A program made the translations under genes and the position numbers. A stretch of DNA of 64,000 nt, taken from assembly GCF_003208655.1 (NCBI RefSeq), contig NZ_QKLU01000001.1, positions 558,001 to 622,000 on the forward strand, in the 5' to 3' direction. The stretch is from Pedobacter nutrimenti. Its GTDB lineage: Bacteria > Bacteroidota > Bacteroidia > Sphingobacteriales > Sphingobacteriaceae. Every line of letters begins with the position of its first letter. Position 1 is the stretch's first letter. A model generated the notes under the pieces. The model worked only from the letters and a program-made list of their open reading frames with translations. It did no database searches and was not told where the DNA came from. Of the stretch, positions 63,472-64,000 are shown in pieces.

Positions 63472-64000
63472 TTAAAATCCTATGTTTAAGCTAAACTGAT
63501 ATGATCTTACATTGGGCTGCATATAACGGTCAACTCCTCTGAAACTACCAATCCCGTTCAGCGCACCACCCTGACTATCCACAGAGCCAGTACTTTCCGG
63601 GTCCAGGCCTTTGTATTTGGTAAAGGTCAACAGGTTATGCCCAGATACAGTTACAGACAAGGTCCTTAACCATCTTTTGTTGACTACACCGGTCAGGTCA
63701 TAACTAATCGAAGCATCCCTCAAACGTAAAAAGCTGGCATCTTCAACAAACCAGGAAACCGGATTCAAGGTATTGTAATAACTGTCGTAATAATTTACAA
63801 AAGCGCCGGTTTGACCATTAATGGTTACTGGTCTGTCAAAATCTTTTGAAAGCCTGTCCCTGTACAACCATTGTCTGGTGCTGTTGTATACACTTTGACC
63901 TTTTACCCAGTCAAACTGTACAGCTACACTTAGTTTTTTGAAAATGGTAAACCTGTTAAATATAGATGAAGTGAAATCAGGATTTGAATTGCCAATATTG
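63472..64000 (-). CDS. SusC/RagA TonB-dependent transporter, C-terminal part (runs off the window)
   Basis: The open frame continues to the last base with no start, and the translated end has barrel strands such as RTLSVTVSGHNLLTFTKYKGLDPE and the final YQFSLNIGF. This matches the C-terminus of a SusC barrel and pairs with the SusD gene 18 bases downstream. Only about 175 of an expected 1000 residues are visible. Confidence 0.88.
   Translation of the reverse strand, partial: NIGNSNPDFTSSIFNRFTIFKKLSVAVQFDWVKGQSVYNSTRQWLYRDRLSKDFDRPVTINGQTGAFVNYYDSYYNTLNPVSWFVEDASFLRLRDASISYDLTGVVNKRWLRTLSVTVSGHNLLTFTKYKGLDPESTGSVDSQGGALNGIGSFRGVDRYMQPNVRSYQFSLNIGF

Noticed and set aside
1..64000. CRISPR array, insertion sequence or prophage
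   Set aside because: No regularly spaced direct repeats, transposase, integrase or phage structural genes were seen on either strand.

Overview
The window looks like chromosome of a Bacteroidota member close to Pedobacter (Sphingobacteriaceae). The evidence is four SusC/SusD outer-membrane pairs, an ECF sigma/FecR/STN-SusC signalling set, promoters of the Bacteroidota form TAnnTTTG instead of sigma70 boxes, many lipoproteins with a Cys-Lys-Lys start, AraC regulators fused to membrane domains, and an AT-rich base composition. Family placement is inference from gene content. No CRISPR array, insertion sequence, integrase or phage gene was seen.

Layout. 1-6.6 kb: a tRNA-Lys(TTT), a small-ORF/DUF4440 pair, acetyltransferases, a membrane AraC regulator, a HAD hydrolase, a Crp/Fnr regulator and a VOC protein. 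6.7-16.9 kb (minus strand): a polysaccharide utilization locus (PUL) in the order sigma factor, FecR, STN-type SusC, SusD, GH18, DUF1735-LamG lipoprotein, DUF1735-F5/8C lipoprotein. Its composition resembles endo-N-acetylglucosaminidase (N-glycan) loci. 17.1-22.0 kb: an orphan SusC/SusD pair. 22.1-24.3 kb: a TetR / 74-residue protein / MFS efflux operon with a near-perfect palindromic operator. 24.4-28.6 kb: an unusual Nramp-like transporter, a secreted protein, a LysR regulator and an inositol-phosphatase-like protein with altered motifs.

28.7-44.3 kb is the centrepiece, a nearly complete alginate utilization system. It has a FadR-type GntR repressor with a 32-bp palindromic operator, a PL17 oligoalginate lyase, KdgF, an alpha/beta esterase, a hexuronate-type MFS transporter and an SDR reductase. 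After a terminator come SusC, SusD, a novel surface lipoprotein, a PL6 lyase and a PL7 lyase. In the inferred scheme PL7 and PL6 cut alginate outside or at the surface, SusCD imports oligomers, PL17 releases unsaturated uronate, KdgF linearises it, MFS carries it inward and the SDR reduces it to 2-keto-3-deoxygluconate (KDG). KDG kinase and aldolase are not in the window. An identical second tRNA-Lys follows.

44.5-61.8 kb is mixed: a DUF3667 membrane protein, hydrolases, a transglutaminase-like protein, a beta-lactamase-fold lipoprotein, several one-component regulators (AraC, WYL, HxlR) beside putative detoxification genes (VOC, NmrA-like, aldehyde dehydrogenase), a Tat-exported cupin, and an uncharacterised membrane/MORN pair. 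61.8-64 kb: a SusD and the C-terminal part of a SusC that runs off the window edge.

Several operators and terminators can be read directly as inverted repeats. A small family of degenerate intergenic repeats sits near the tRNA genes.
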